The translations under genes were made by a program, and so were the position numbers. Shown in pieces: positions 35,450 through 43,805 of a stretch of DNA of 64,000 nucleotides. This DNA is from CAWIVH01 sp963839475 (GTDB lineage: Bacteria > Acidobacteriota > UBA6911). Positions within the stretch are counted from its first letter, which is position 1; every line of letters begins with the position of its first letter. The notes beneath the pieces are model-generated. The model was not told the origin of the DNA and did no database searches. It saw only the letters and a list, made by a program, of their open reading frames with translations. The stretch covers positions 1-64,000 of the forward strand of contig CAWIVH010000020.1 of the NCBI GenBank assembly GCA_963839475.1. The letters are read 5' to 3'.

Positions 35450-36265
35450 ATGAATAATAACCCGCCGGGAATTTCGCACGACCTGAAGGAACAGGCCTAT
35501 GAAAAACTGCAGATCATTGCACACGAAAAGACTCACCGCAAAGTCCTGAAGATATTCGCGTCCTTTCCCAATCGTGGTGATCTGCTGGAGATCCCGGCTG
35601 GAGAAGGCGCGCTCGCCTGGCAACTCCACAAGCTGGGATACAGGGTTACGGCGGGAGATATCGACCCCAAGTTTTTCAAGGTCGATCCGATCCCCTGCAT
35701 CGGAATCGACATGAACCGGCCCTTTCCGGTCGAAAGCGCAAGCTATGACATCATCAGCTGCATCGAGGGCATCGAGCACCTGCAGGATCAGTTCCAGTTC
35801 ATACGGGAATGTCACCGTGTGCTGCGGACCGGCGGACAATTGGTGCTCTCCACCCCAAACATCCTGAATCTCGGGTCGCGCATGAAATACCTGCTGTCGG
35901 GCTTCTATTCTCTTGTGCCTCGCCCGATCAACGAGTTCAGCCTCGTGCCGGTCTTCGATCACATCAATCCCGTGACTTATTACCAGTTGCGCTACATGCT
36001 TCATACCCAGGGATTTGAAATCACCCGGATCGAAACCGACCTGATCCGGAGAAGTGCGGTAGGACTTTACTTCCTGTTGCCTTTCATCCTGTATCACAGC
36101 CGCCGGACGATGCGTAAAGAAACCGATCCGCAGCAGCGGGCAGCTAACCGGGAAATTCGAGGGATCATGACCTCACCCACCCTGCTCCTCGGTAGGACTT
36201 TGATACTCGTGGCTCGCAAAAAAGACAACCATTCGGTTCGAACCATTCAGGCGTCGGAGGTCTGA
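35450..36265 (+). CDS. Class I SAM-dependent methyltransferase
   Basis: A 271-residue protein with a degenerate but recognisable motif I, DLLEIPAGEGALAWQLHKLGYRVTAGDIDP. DMNRPFPVESASYDIISCIEGIEHLQDQ and FIRECHRVLRTGGQLVLSTPN follow, the standard methyltransferase-11-type core. The C-terminal third includes a hydrophobic stretch (SAVGLYFLLPFILYH), which could associate with membrane. Its stop is 5 nt before the ATG of the MttB-like gene, so the two form an operon. The substrate is unknown. It is divergent from the GH88-like gene, with a 140-nt spacer. Confidence 0.88.
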   Translation: MNNNPPGISHDLKEQAYEKLQIIAHEKTHRKVLKIFASFPNRGDLLEIPAGEGALAWQLHKLGYRVTAGDIDPKFFKVDPIPCIGIDMNRPFPVESASYDIISCIEGIEHLQDQFQFIRECHRVLRTGGQLVLSTPNILNLGSRMKYLLSGFYSLVPRPINEFSLVPVFDHINPVTYYQLRYMLHTQGFEITRIETDLIRRSAVGLYFLLPFILYHSRRTMRKETDPQQRAANREIRGIMTSPTLLLGRTLILVARKKDNHSVRTIQASEV

Positions 36266-36270
36266 AATCC

Positions 36271-37764
36271 ATGGAAGCCAGCGGAAAGTCCGACACAGCA
36301 CAGGCTCCCGCCCTGCGCCCATTCGTGGAATTCCTCGACAAAGCGCTTGTGGAGAGGATTCTGGCGGAAGCCATCGAGGTGCTGGGCAAGGTGGGGATCT
36401 TCGTCGAGCACAGGGAAGCCCTCGAACTGTTGGGGGATGCCGGAGCTGCCATCGATCGGGCTTCCCAGAGGGCAAGGTTGCCGGAGGAATTGATCTGGCG
36501 CTGCGTTCGCGGGGTTTCCGCAAGCGTGGTTGTTTACGATCGGAATGGACACCCGGCGATGAACTTGAGCGGCTGTAATGTTCATTTCGATCCCGGTTCC
36601 GCAGCTCTGAAAATACTGGATCCGGCTGCCGGGGCAGCGCGGCCGGCGGTGACATCCGACCTCATAGCGCTATCCCGTCTGACCGATGCCCTGCCGAATA
36701 TGGACGCCCAAAGCACCGGACTGGTTCCATCGGATGTGCCTGGGGAAATAGCCGATCGTTACAGGCTCTATCTGTGCCTTTTGAACAGCCGGAAACCTGT
36801 GGTCACCGGGACCTTCACGACCGACGGATTCCACGTTATGCACGAAATGCTGGTCGCAGTAGCCGGCGGTTCTGAGCCGCTACGCCAGAAACCGCTCGCC
36901 ATTTTCGACGCATGCGCTTCACAGCCCTTGAAATGGAGCCGGCTTACCACGCAAAGCCTGCTTGATTGCGCCCGGTCCGGCATCCCCGCCGAACTGATAT
37001 CAGTGCCTCTGCTCGGCGCAACTGCGCCCTGCACCCTTACCGGAGCCCTCGTTCAGCATACTGCGGAAAACCTGAGCGGCCTTGCCATTCACCAGATCGC
37101 CGGTTCTGGAAGCCCACTGATTTATGGCGGCTCCCCCGCCGCCTTTGACATGCGCTACGGAACCATCGCGCTCGGCGCGCCGGAATCAATGATGCTCTGC
37201 TGTGCCTACTCCCAGATCGGCCGGTTCCTGGGCTTGCCAACCCACGGCTACCTGGCACTGAGCGATTCCAAATGTCTGGATGCCCAGGCCGGAATGGAAT
37301 CGGGCATCGGCGCGGCTATGGCGGCATTGAGCGGAATCAATGTCGTCTCGGGAGCGGGCATGCTCGAGTTTGAAAACTGCCAGAGCCTGGAAAAGCTGGT
37401 GATCGACGACCAGGCCTGTGCCATGGCGAGGCGATTCCTGGCTGGAATCCAACCGCGCGAAGAACGCATGGCGGAGGACCTATTCGGGCGGATCGAAGAT
37501 GGGGATCACTTCCTGGTGTCTCCCGTAACGACTCGATGGCTGCGGAAGGAGGTCTGGTTTCCTGGAAAGGTGATTGACCGGGAACCATCCGAATCCGCGG
37601 CGAAGAACCAAGGCATCCTGGAGAGGGCTAAAGCTGTTGTGGACTCGATATTATCCAAGCCTTCGGAGACCCCCTTGCCGGAAGAGACCAAGCGACAGTT
37701 GAAGGAAATCATCGCCGCGGACGGACGGAAGTGGGGTCTAGCGGAAAACCGAATCCCGAGTTAA
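36271..37764 (+). CDS. Trimethylamine methyltransferase (MttB) superfamily protein, non-pyrrolysine
   Basis: A 497-residue MttB/MtgB-like TIM-barrel protein: RPFVEFLDKALVERILAEAIEVLGKVGIFVEH, then SGCNVHFDPGSAALKILDP, LNSRKPVVTGTFTTDGFHVM, QIAGSGSPLIYGGSPAAFDMRYG and SGAGMLEFENCQSLEKLVIDD. It reads straight through with no in-frame amber codon, so it lacks the pyrrolysine that defines true trimethylamine methyltransferases. Non-Pyl relatives demethylate glycine betaine, carnitine or other quaternary amines and pass the methyl to a corrinoid protein. No corrinoid protein or MtaA-like gene is nearby, making the acceptor unclear. GGAGG within the upstream methyltransferase end serves as the ribosome-binding site. 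Confidence 0.86.
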   Translation: MEASGKSDTAQAPALRPFVEFLDKALVERILAEAIEVLGKVGIFVEHREALELLGDAGAAIDRASQRARLPEELIWRCVRGVSASVVVYDRNGHPAMNLSGCNVHFDPGSAALKILDPAAGAARPAVTSDLIALSRLTDALPNMDAQSTGLVPSDVPGEIADRYRLYLCLLNSRKPVVTGTFTTDGFHVMHEMLVAVAGGSEPLRQKPLAIFDACASQPLKWSRLTTQSLLDCARSGIPAELISVPLLGATAPCTLTGALVQHTAENLSGLAIHQIAGSGSPLIYGGSPAAFDMRYGTIALGAPESMMLCCAYSQIGRFLGLPTHGYLALSDSKCLDAQAGMESGIGAAMAALSGINVVSGAGMLEFENCQSLEKLVIDDQACAMARRFLAGIQPREERMAEDLFGRIEDGDHFLVSPVTTRWLRKEVWFPGKVIDREPSESAAKNQGILERAKAVVDSILSKPSETPLPEETKRQLKEIIAADGRKWGLAENRIPS

Positions 37765-37781
37765 GGAACTCAAACCAATTC

Positions 37782-37855
37782 AAACCACAAAGATCGCCAA
37801 AACCGCTAAGGATTTTGTCCATTCATCCTTGCGGTTTTGGAGGTCTTCGTGGTTT
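37782..37855. terminator. Long imperfect inverted repeat between convergent genes
   Basis: The left arm at about 37782-37812 (AAACCACAAAGATCGCCAAA...) and right arm at about 37825-37855 are nearly complementary, with a few mismatches and one bulge, around a 12-nt loop. It lies between the ends of the MttB-like and ilvB genes, and its right arm includes the ilvB stop codon. It could fold in either transcript and stop both. No long T-run follows. Confidence 0.6.
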
Positions 37856-39707
37856 AGAAAAGATCGGGAACTTTGGTCATATCCACATCGGGATCGGGGT
37901 GGTGAACCGCCGCAGGCCGGTTCTTGATGAAATCACCGGTGAGCATTTCCTTGTACCCCATACCCGGTCCGACCATCGGGTAGACGCAGGCGTCCTGATC
38001 GATCATCACTTCGAGGAATGCGGGTCCCGGAAAATCGACAAAATCCCTCAAGACCTCGCGGACCTGCGATTTCTCGTTCAAGCGAACCGCGAAGCGGAAG
38101 CCGTCGGCTTCGGCCGCACGAACAAAATCCTTCGAATGCAGCGACTTGTCCGTGCCGGAAAAGCGGTTGCCGAAATACATTTTCTGCCATTGGCGCACCA
38201 TACCGTCGCCGAGGTTGTTCAGAAGCAGGATTTTGACCGGCAGGTCATAGGTCGTAACGGTCTCAAGCTCGCCCAGGTTCATGCGCAGGCTGCCGTCGCC
38301 ATCAACATCGATGACCAAGCGTCCGGGATTGGCTATTTGTGCACCGATCGCCGCCGGCAGGCCGAAGCCCATCGTCCCCATCGAGCCCGAGGTCACGAAA
38401 GTGCGCGGCCGCTTGAAATCGAAGTACTGGGCCGCCCACATCTGGTGCTGGCCAACGCCCGTGGTGACGATGGCTTCCCCTCGAGTGATTTCGTTCAGGC
38501 ATTCGATGACGTAATAAGGCTGGATCAGCCCGCTCTCGCGATCGTAATTGAGAGCGTGACGTTTTTTGAGATTCTGGACATGCGTATGCCACGCCGAGAA
38601 ATCCTTCTTCCAGCCTTTTTTATGATCCAGCAGATTGGCCAGTGCGGTCCTGGCGCACCCTACATGTGCCCAGGTAACCTGTTTGACCTTGCCGATCTCA
38701 GCTGCGTCGATGTCAATGTGAGCGATGGCGCGGGCTTTCGGCGCGAATTCCTTGACCTTGCCTGCCACCCGGTCGTCAAACCTGGAACCAATGGCTATCA
38801 AAAAGTCGCAATCCTCCACGGCGTAGTTGGCAAAAGCCGTCCCATGCATCCCGAGCATACGGAGCGAGAGCTCGTGGGTCGTGTCGAAACCGCCCATCCC
38901 CATGAGTGTGGTGGCCACGGGAATATGAAGGGCCTCGGCGAATGATTTCAGGGCGCCCGCCGCATCGCCGCTGATGATTCCACCGCCGGCATAAATCAGC
39001 GGCCGCTCGCTCTTCTTCAGGAGTTCGTAAAAAGCGCTGCATTTCTCGTCAGAAACCTTTGAGGACTCCAGAAGTTTGAGCCGGTTTTCATAGCCACGGA
39101 AGTGAAGCTGACCTTCCCCGCGGAATACACCTTCCCAGTTCTGGACGTCCTTGGGAACGTCGATCACGACCGGGCCGGGACGGCCGCTGCGGGCTATTTC
39201 AAAAGCCGAGCGCACGGTGGCCTCGAGCTCTTCCGGATCTTCAACCAGGAACACATGCTTGGAACAAGGGCTCATTACGTTGAAAACGGGAGCTTCCTGG
39301 AAGGCATCACTACCGATCGCTGCCCTGGGCACCTGGCCGCAAATTAGCACCACGGGGATCGAATCAGCCATGCAGTCCCGGATAGGAGTGACGCAGTTGG
39401 TAGACCCGGGGCCGGACGTCACCAGGAACACGCCAACCCGGCCGCTCGCCCTGGCATAGCCCGCTGCCATGAATCCGGCGCCTTGCTCGTTGGCTGGAAC
39501 AACAAGGCGAATCGGCTCTTTCCCGGAAGATCCTTCCAATGCCGCGTTATAGCGGAATATGGCGTCGTAGGTGGGCAGGATGGCCCCGCCGCTGTAGCCA
39601 AATATAGTGTCGACGCCTTCGTCCGCCAGCACTTGAATGATCATTTCCCCGCCCGACATGCGGCGGCCTGCTAACGGGTGTGGATTCCGGTCTGCCTGCG
39701 CTTTCAT
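37854..39707 (-). CDS. ilvB: Acetolactate synthase large (catalytic) subunit
   Basis: A 617-residue ThDP-dependent enzyme. GGEMIIQVLADEGVDTIFGYSGGAILPTYDAI begins the PYR domain, with the catalytic Glu in NEQGAGFMAAGYARASG. The ThDP-binding motif GDGSLRMNLGELETVTTYDLPVKILLLNN is complete. It condenses two pyruvates to acetolactate, or pyruvate with 2-oxobutyrate to acetohydroxybutyrate, the first shared step in valine, leucine and isoleucine synthesis. GGAGAG lies 8 nt before the ATG. It follows ilvN after a 168-nt gap on the same strand. The order ilvN-ilvB is reversed relative to the usual ilvB-ilvN. Control is likely by the attenuator at 40468-40746. Confidence 0.96.
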   Translation of the reverse strand: MKAQADRNPHPLAGRRMSGGEMIIQVLADEGVDTIFGYSGGAILPTYDAIFRYNAALEGSSGKEPIRLVVPANEQGAGFMAAGYARASGRVGVFLVTSGPGSTNCVTPIRDCMADSIPVVLICGQVPRAAIGSDAFQEAPVFNVMSPCSKHVFLVEDPEELEATVRSAFEIARSGRPGPVVIDVPKDVQNWEGVFRGEGQLHFRGYENRLKLLESSKVSDEKCSAFYELLKKSERPLIYAGGGIISGDAAGALKSFAEALHIPVATTLMGMGGFDTTHELSLRMLGMHGTAFANYAVEDCDFLIAIGSRFDDRVAGKVKEFAPKARAIAHIDIDAAEIGKVKQVTWAHVGCARTALANLLDHKKGWKKDFSAWHTHVQNLKKRHALNYDRESGLIQPYYVIECLNEITRGEAIVTTGVGQHQMWAAQYFDFKRPRTFVTSGSMGTMGFGLPAAIGAQIANPGRLVIDVDGDGSLRMNLGELETVTTYDLPVKILLLNNLGDGMVRQWQKMYFGNRFSGTDKSLHSKDFVRAAEADGFRFAVRLNEKSQVREVLRDFVDFPGPAFLEVMIDQDACVYPMVGPGMGYKEMLTGDFIKNRPAAVHHPDPDVDMTKVPDLF

Positions 39708-39875
39708 TCTTCTTCTCTCCTATAACGGTGCGATGGTTTCCGTGAAAATATCATGACCTCTCGGTTCCTTTCCGGAACCATGCGGTGCTGTTGATAATTG
39801 CCGTCCGGCGCAGCACGGAGCGCCCAAACCGCTCACGTCCTGGAATTCCGGATCGAGAGACTTGGATCTCACTTT

Positions 39876-40430
39876 CTAAGAAGCATCCGCCTGGCGTTCT
39901 TCGGTATCCGGCGAGTTCCGGTGCAGGGCTACCTTGCCCGTCCGGACCATGTCATCGATGCCGTAGGACCGGACTACGTCCAGAAAAGCCTCTACCTTGC
40001 CGGTGTCACCGGTCACTTCAAAAACGTAATTGTCCGGCGTCGCGGTCACGACCCTGGCCCTGAAAATCTCGGCCTCCGTCAACAGGGTCGTCCGCTTCCC
40101 CTCCGGGGCACGCACGCGTACAAGGACCAGTTCGCGCTCGACGGTGTTTTCCTCAGTAAGGTCCTCCGCTTCCACCACGTGAATCAGCTTGTTCACCTGC
40201 ATGAGTATCTGCCGCGCGAGATCCGATTCACAGCGGGCGACCATGGTGATGCGGGAAAAAGCCGGGTCGGATGTTCTCGCAACCGTCAGGCTCTCGATAT
40301 TATAGCCGCGGGCACTGAAAAGCCCGGATATCCGGGCCAGAACGCCGAACTTGTTTTCCACCAGGAAAGACAACGTGCGCGTGCCCGGCGGACGCTTGGC
40401 AGTTGCGGCTTGTTTCGTCACTTTGGCCAT
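39876..40430 (-). CDS. ilvN: Acetolactate synthase small (regulatory) subunit
   Basis: A 184-residue protein with an N-terminal ACT domain: TRTLSFLVENKFGVLARISGLFSARGYNIESLTVARTSDPAFSRITMV, the valine-binding feedback fold. The second ACT-like C-terminal half follows (VRAPEGKRTTLLTEAEIFRARVVTATPDNYVFEVTGDTGKVEAFLDVVRSYGIDDMVRTGKVAL). It activates IlvB and gives it feedback inhibition. A typical GGAGA ribosome-binding site sits 9 nt before the ATG. It is the first structural gene downstream of the predicted attenuator, whose terminator ends 37 nt before the start codon. Confidence 0.96.
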   Translation of the reverse strand: MAKVTKQAATAKRPPGTRTLSFLVENKFGVLARISGLFSARGYNIESLTVARTSDPAFSRITMVARCESDLARQILMQVNKLIHVVEAEDLTEENTVERELVLVRVRAPEGKRTTLLTEAEIFRARVVTATPDNYVFEVTGDTGKVEAFLDVVRSYGIDDMVRTGKVALHRNSPDTEERQADAS

Positions 40431-40467
40431 TTTGGTTTTCTCCGAATATCCCGAACAATCATTTGAG

Positions 40468-40502
40468 AAAAAAAAAGCCGTCAGCCCGGTCCGGGTGACG
40501 GC
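40468..40502 (-). terminator. Intrinsic terminator in the ilv leader (attenuator)
   Basis: On the minus strand GCCGTCACCC (40502-40493) pairs with GGGCTGACGGC across a GGACC loop: 10 bp with one bulged C, followed by nine T (40476-40468). It is a textbook intrinsic terminator placed 37 nt upstream of the ilvN start codon, so in the off state it should stop transcription before ilvN. Confidence 0.88.
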
Positions 40503-40537
40503 GCGATTTCGTGCTTCGCTTTGCCATCATCCGAACC
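40488..40537 (-). promoter_or_regulatory. Predicted antiterminator of the ilv leader
   Basis: GGTTCGGATGATGGC (40537-40523) is complementary to GCCGTCACCCGGACC (40502-40488) at 14 of 15 positions, counting two G-U pairs, with one A-C mismatch. The second segment contains the 5' arm of the terminator, so the two structures exclude each other. The first segment overlaps the leader peptide stop codon, so a ribosome finishing the peptide would cover it. A small hairpin GACCGC-GTTTT-GCGGTT (40550-40534) just upstream could act as the protector stem. Confidence 0.78.
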
Positions 40538-40643
40538 GCAAAACGCGGTCGAGGATGGTAATGGCGACGATAATAACTACCGAAACGAACAGACGGTTGC
40601 CGGGATTCAAACACAGGATTTTCGACTCCCCGGAAACCAGCAT
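40527..40643 (-). CDS. ilv leader peptide (38 residues)
   Basis: An ATG at 40643 opens a 38-codon frame ending at TGA (40529-40527). Residues 20-31 read VSVVIIVAITIL, nine branched-chain residues in twelve; earlier residues include LV, IL and L as well. This is the composition of ilv leader peptides, where scarce Val-, Ile- or Leu-tRNA stalls the ribosome. Stalling at the run (40586-40551) leaves 40537-40523 free to form the antiterminator; completing the peptide favours the terminator. The GAAAGA before the ATG is a modest ribosome-binding site. I found it by reading the leader; it is shorter than usual gene-calling limits. Confidence 0.85.
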   Translation of the reverse strand: MLVSGESKILCLNPGNRLFVSVVIIVAITILDRVLRFG

Positions 40644-40717
40644 GATAATCTTTCTTCGGCTCAATGAATGATATTTGTTGAGCGCTCGAATTTTGAGCTT
40701 TTGATGATATCTTTACA

Positions 40718-40746
40718 AAGCTACCAAAATAACCACATAGCGTCAA
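40718..40746 (-). promoter_or_regulatory. Candidate promoter of the ilvN-ilvB transcript
   Basis: TTGACG (40746-40741) and TAGCTT (40723-40718) are spaced 17 nt apart on the minus strand. Transcription would start near 40711, giving a leader of about 68 nt before the peptide start. The -35 is good, the -10 weak. The remainder of 40744-40828 shows nothing else. Confidence 0.4.
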
Positions 40747-40828
40747 TCCCATTGTTCCGATATTAGCCGGCATAATCCTTGGGTTGCGCGACACTTACAA
40801 GCGAATTCTGATCAAACTTACAGAATCC

Positions 40829-43600
40829 CTAGGGTCTGCCGGCGGTTGTAAGCGTGAAGGCCATGCCGTCGCTCCAGGGACCGCTACCGGCAGTCTCGCT
40901 CCATGGCTGAATCCACCACTGGCAGGCTCCCGGGGCCAGGCTGATTGCAGGGGTAACCGTACACGTGCCAGTTCCCGCGGAACACCCTGCCTGCGCTGCT
41001 GTGTACCACTGTTGAATCCTGGACGACGAACTGCTGTCACTCACCCAGAGGTAGTACCAGGTTGATCCGGGTGCGGGATTCCAACTGTAAGAGGGAGATG
41101 GATTTGAAATGGCCCCCGAGGGAGATATCAAAACCGCCTTCCCCTGCGTTTTTCCCACAACCGTGAAACTCATTCCAGCGCTCCACGGACCATAGCCCGT
41201 GTCGTTGTATGTCTGAACCCACCACTGGGCGATACCCGTTGCCAGCGTGACCGGAGAACCTACGGAACATGCTCCAGAACCGGAACTGCAACCTGCCTGA
41301 TCGGCGGTGTACCATTGCTGAATCTTGGGAGTGGTAACAGCATCGTCGACCCAAAGTCCATACCAGGTTGCGCCTGGGACTGCTTTCCAACTGAATAATG
41401 GAGCTGCAGTCGCTATGGCGCCGGAAGGAGATAGCAGCACAGCCTTTCCGGGAGTTCCAGCAGCAGCGATGAAGGACAGCGGACTGCTCCATGCCCCATA
41501 GCCCACGCCGTTCCAGGTCTGGATCCACCATTGACCGGATCCAGGAGCGAGGGAAATAGCGGGAGTGACCTTGCATACTCCGGTTCCCATAGCACAGCCT
41601 GCCTGCTCAGCGCTGTACCACAGCTGAATCTTGCCATAGAAAGAGGCATCGTTAACCCAAAGCAGATACCAGTTCGCGGTCGGTAGGGCATTCCAGGAGT
41701 AGGATGGAGTAAATGTGGAGATACTTCCATTCGGGGATAGGAGGCTGGCGGCGCCGGGGACACCGCCGGCCCTGACGAATTTTTGCATACGATTGTTGCT
41801 CTCTTCCGCAATATACACGTTGCCCGATAGATCGGTAGCGATACCGCTTGGTTTGGAAAACGCCCCCGGATCGCTGCCCAACGAACCCCATTTGCGCAAA
41901 AATGTGCCCGAAGAGTTAAATACCTGGATGCGATTATTGCCCTGGTCCACTACATGAACATTGCCCGACGAATCGATGGTGATGCCCGCGGGATTTTTAA
42001 ATTGGCCATCACCACTGCCATAGGAGCCCCATTTACGCAAAAAGGTGCCGGAGGAATTAAAAACCTGTATGCGCTCGTTAGATTGATCAACTACATACAC
42101 GTTTCCGGATGCATCGATGGCTATGCCGGAAGGAGAGAAAAATAGTCCATCACCGCTGCCCGAGGAACCCCATTGGCGCAAATAAGATCCAGAGGAATTG
42201 AACACCTGGATGCGGTAGTTGTAACGATCCGATACATACACATTGCCGGATGCATCAATGGCTAGTCCATTCGGGCTGGAAAACTGGCCATCACCGCTGC
42301 CCCCGGAGCCCCATCGGCGCAGATACGTTCCGGAGGAACTGAACACCTGAATGCGGTTGTTGCCCTGATCTGAAACATAAACATCGCCCAATGAGTCGAT
42401 GGCAACGCCATTGGGGCTGGAAAGCTGGCCATCACCGTTGCCGTATGAACCCCATTTAATTAAGAAGGTGCCGGAGGAATTGAATACCTGGACCCGATTA
42501 TTGCTCTGATCCGCCACAAGGATTCTGCCGGACGCATCCACGGAAACACCCATCGGTTTATGAAACTGGCCGTCGTTGATTCCCCAGGAGCTCCATCTTT
42601 CCAAAAATGTGCCCGCGGAACTGAAAACCAGGATTCGATCATCAGAGATACCGGTTAAAAACACTCTTCCGGCTGCATCAAGGGCAATCCCCGAAGATTG
42701 GCTATAAGATGTCTCCCCGTTTGCCTTCACCTCCCATTTGTTCAGGAATACTCCTGTGGAATTAAACACCTGTACAGTGCTGCCATAGGATGAATCGAGG
42801 ACATAGACATTGCCGGATGTGCTGACGGCTAAACCGCTGGGATTATAAAATTGACCGTTTGAGCTGCCCTGCGAACCCCATTTGCGCAAGAAAGTACCGG
42901 AAGCATTGAACACTTGGATCCGGTAGTTGCCCTGATCCGCTATAAAAATATTGCTCAGAGAATCGATGGCTATGCCGACAGGAGAGGAAAATTGGCCGTC
43001 ACCGGTGCCGGATGAACCCCACCTGCGCAAGAAAGTACCGGAAGCATTGAACACTTGGATCCGGTAGTTGCCCTGATCCACTATATAAACATTGCTCAGA
43101 GAATCGATGGCTATTCCCGCAGGACTTCTAAACTGGCCGTCACCGTTGCCATAGGATCCCCATTTGCGTAAAAAGGTACCGGAGGAATTGAAAACCTGGA
43201 CGCGATAGTTGCCTCTATCCACAACAAAGACATTGCCCGAAGCGTCGACGGAAATACCCTGGGGATTGTTCAGCTGGCCATCGCCGCTCCCATAGGATCC
43301 CCATTTGCGTAAAAATATGCCAGCCGAATCAAACACCTGAATCCGGTTCAATTGGCTTTCTAAAACATAGACCTTTCCCTGACTATCAACTGCGATTGCA
43401 TTGGGCTGGTTGAAATACCAACCCTGCGGCAATTGGGGCCAGAGGCGCTCAAAAACCAGATCCTGAGCCATACCGTTTAGTGTCATGGCTAGGACAAACA
43501 GGAGGACCAAACCCGATTTGGGCTGGCTCCACGATTCCATCGCGGTTTTTTTGAGAGTGATTCTATCGGCTATTCCCGGGTGAGCTAGGATCCTGAACAT
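40829..43600 (-). CDS. Exported NHL-repeat protein with three C-terminal repeats
   Basis: A 923-residue protein. GGAGG stands 7 nt before the ATG at 43600, which I therefore use, although the hydrophobic signal (LVLLFVLAMTLNGMAQ) only begins near residue 30. From about residue 63 there are twelve NHL-type units of 47 residues (for example NNPQGISVDASGNVFVVDRG then NYRVQVFNSSGTFLRKWGS), enough for two six-bladed propellers. Units 5 and 6 are the most divergent. Three ~103-residue repeats follow (GKAVLLSPSGAIATAAPLFSW...QWWVQTYNDTGYGPWS), each with two cysteines in the QAGCSSGSGACSV motif, suggesting disulfides outside the cytosol. Likely a surface or periplasmic binding protein; ligand unknown. 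Confidence 0.87.
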   Translation of the reverse strand: MFRILAHPGIADRITLKKTAMESWSQPKSGLVLLFVLAMTLNGMAQDLVFERLWPQLPQGWYFNQPNAIAVDSQGKVYVLESQLNRIQVFDSAGIFLRKWGSYGSGDGQLNNPQGISVDASGNVFVVDRGNYRVQVFNSSGTFLRKWGSYGNGDGQFRSPAGIAIDSLSNVYIVDQGNYRIQVFNASGTFLRRWGSSGTGDGQFSSPVGIAIDSLSNIFIADQGNYRIQVFNASGTFLRKWGSQGSSNGQFYNPSGLAVSTSGNVYVLDSSYGSTVQVFNSTGVFLNKWEVKANGETSYSQSSGIALDAAGRVFLTGISDDRILVFSSAGTFLERWSSWGINDGQFHKPMGVSVDASGRILVADQSNNRVQVFNSSGTFLIKWGSYGNGDGQLSSPNGVAIDSLGDVYVSDQGNNRIQVFSSSGTYLRRWGSGGSGDGQFSSPNGLAIDASGNVYVSDRYNYRIQVFNSSGSYLRQWGSSGSGDGLFFSPSGIAIDASGNVYVVDQSNERIQVFNSSGTFLRKWGSYGSGDGQFKNPAGITIDSSGNVHVVDQGNNRIQVFNSSGTFLRKWGSLGSDPGAFSKPSGIATDLSGNVYIAEESNNRMQKFVRAGGVPGAASLLSPNGSISTFTPSYSWNALPTANWYLLWVNDASFYGKIQLWYSAEQAGCAMGTGVCKVTPAISLAPGSGQWWIQTWNGVGYGAWSSPLSFIAAAGTPGKAVLLSPSGAIATAAPLFSWKAVPGATWYGLWVDDAVTTPKIQQWYTADQAGCSSGSGACSVGSPVTLATGIAQWWVQTYNDTGYGPWSAGMSFTVVGKTQGKAVLISPSGAISNPSPSYSWNPAPGSTWYYLWVSDSSSSSRIQQWYTAAQAGCSAGTGTCTVTPAISLAPGACQWWIQPWSETAGSGPWSDGMAFTLTTAGRP
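41760..43414. repeat. 141-bp tandem coding repeats (NHL units)
   Basis: About twelve imperfect tandem copies of a 141-bp unit (47 codons) encode the NHL blades. Neighbouring copies near 42884 and 43025 are almost identical over more than 60 bases, so the nucleotide repeats are recent, not just protein-level similarity. Prone to recombination and to assembly error. Confidence 0.85.
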
Positions 43601-43805
43601 GAGCGTCCTCCAAGACCAGATTTCTTAGTCGGAGGATCATAAGGCCCATTGGCATATAAAGGCAACCGCAACGATTTCGAGCCGGCTTGGCGGGGCTTAT
43701 CGGGCGACTTCGAAGGCGGATCCGCGTGAACAGACCTCGCTCATCCGCACAAATTGGCGCTTCTCAATTAAGGCAGCCCTTTTTAAGGATTGAGATCACT
43801 TACGG

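Noticed and set aside
37731..38945. 404-residue plus-strand frame
   Set aside because: Antisense to ilvB, which has complete ThDP motifs.
40459..40794. 111-residue minus-strand frame across the ilv leader
   Set aside because: It runs through the terminator stem and T-run and has no ribosome-binding site; the 38-codon leader peptide in another frame explains the region.
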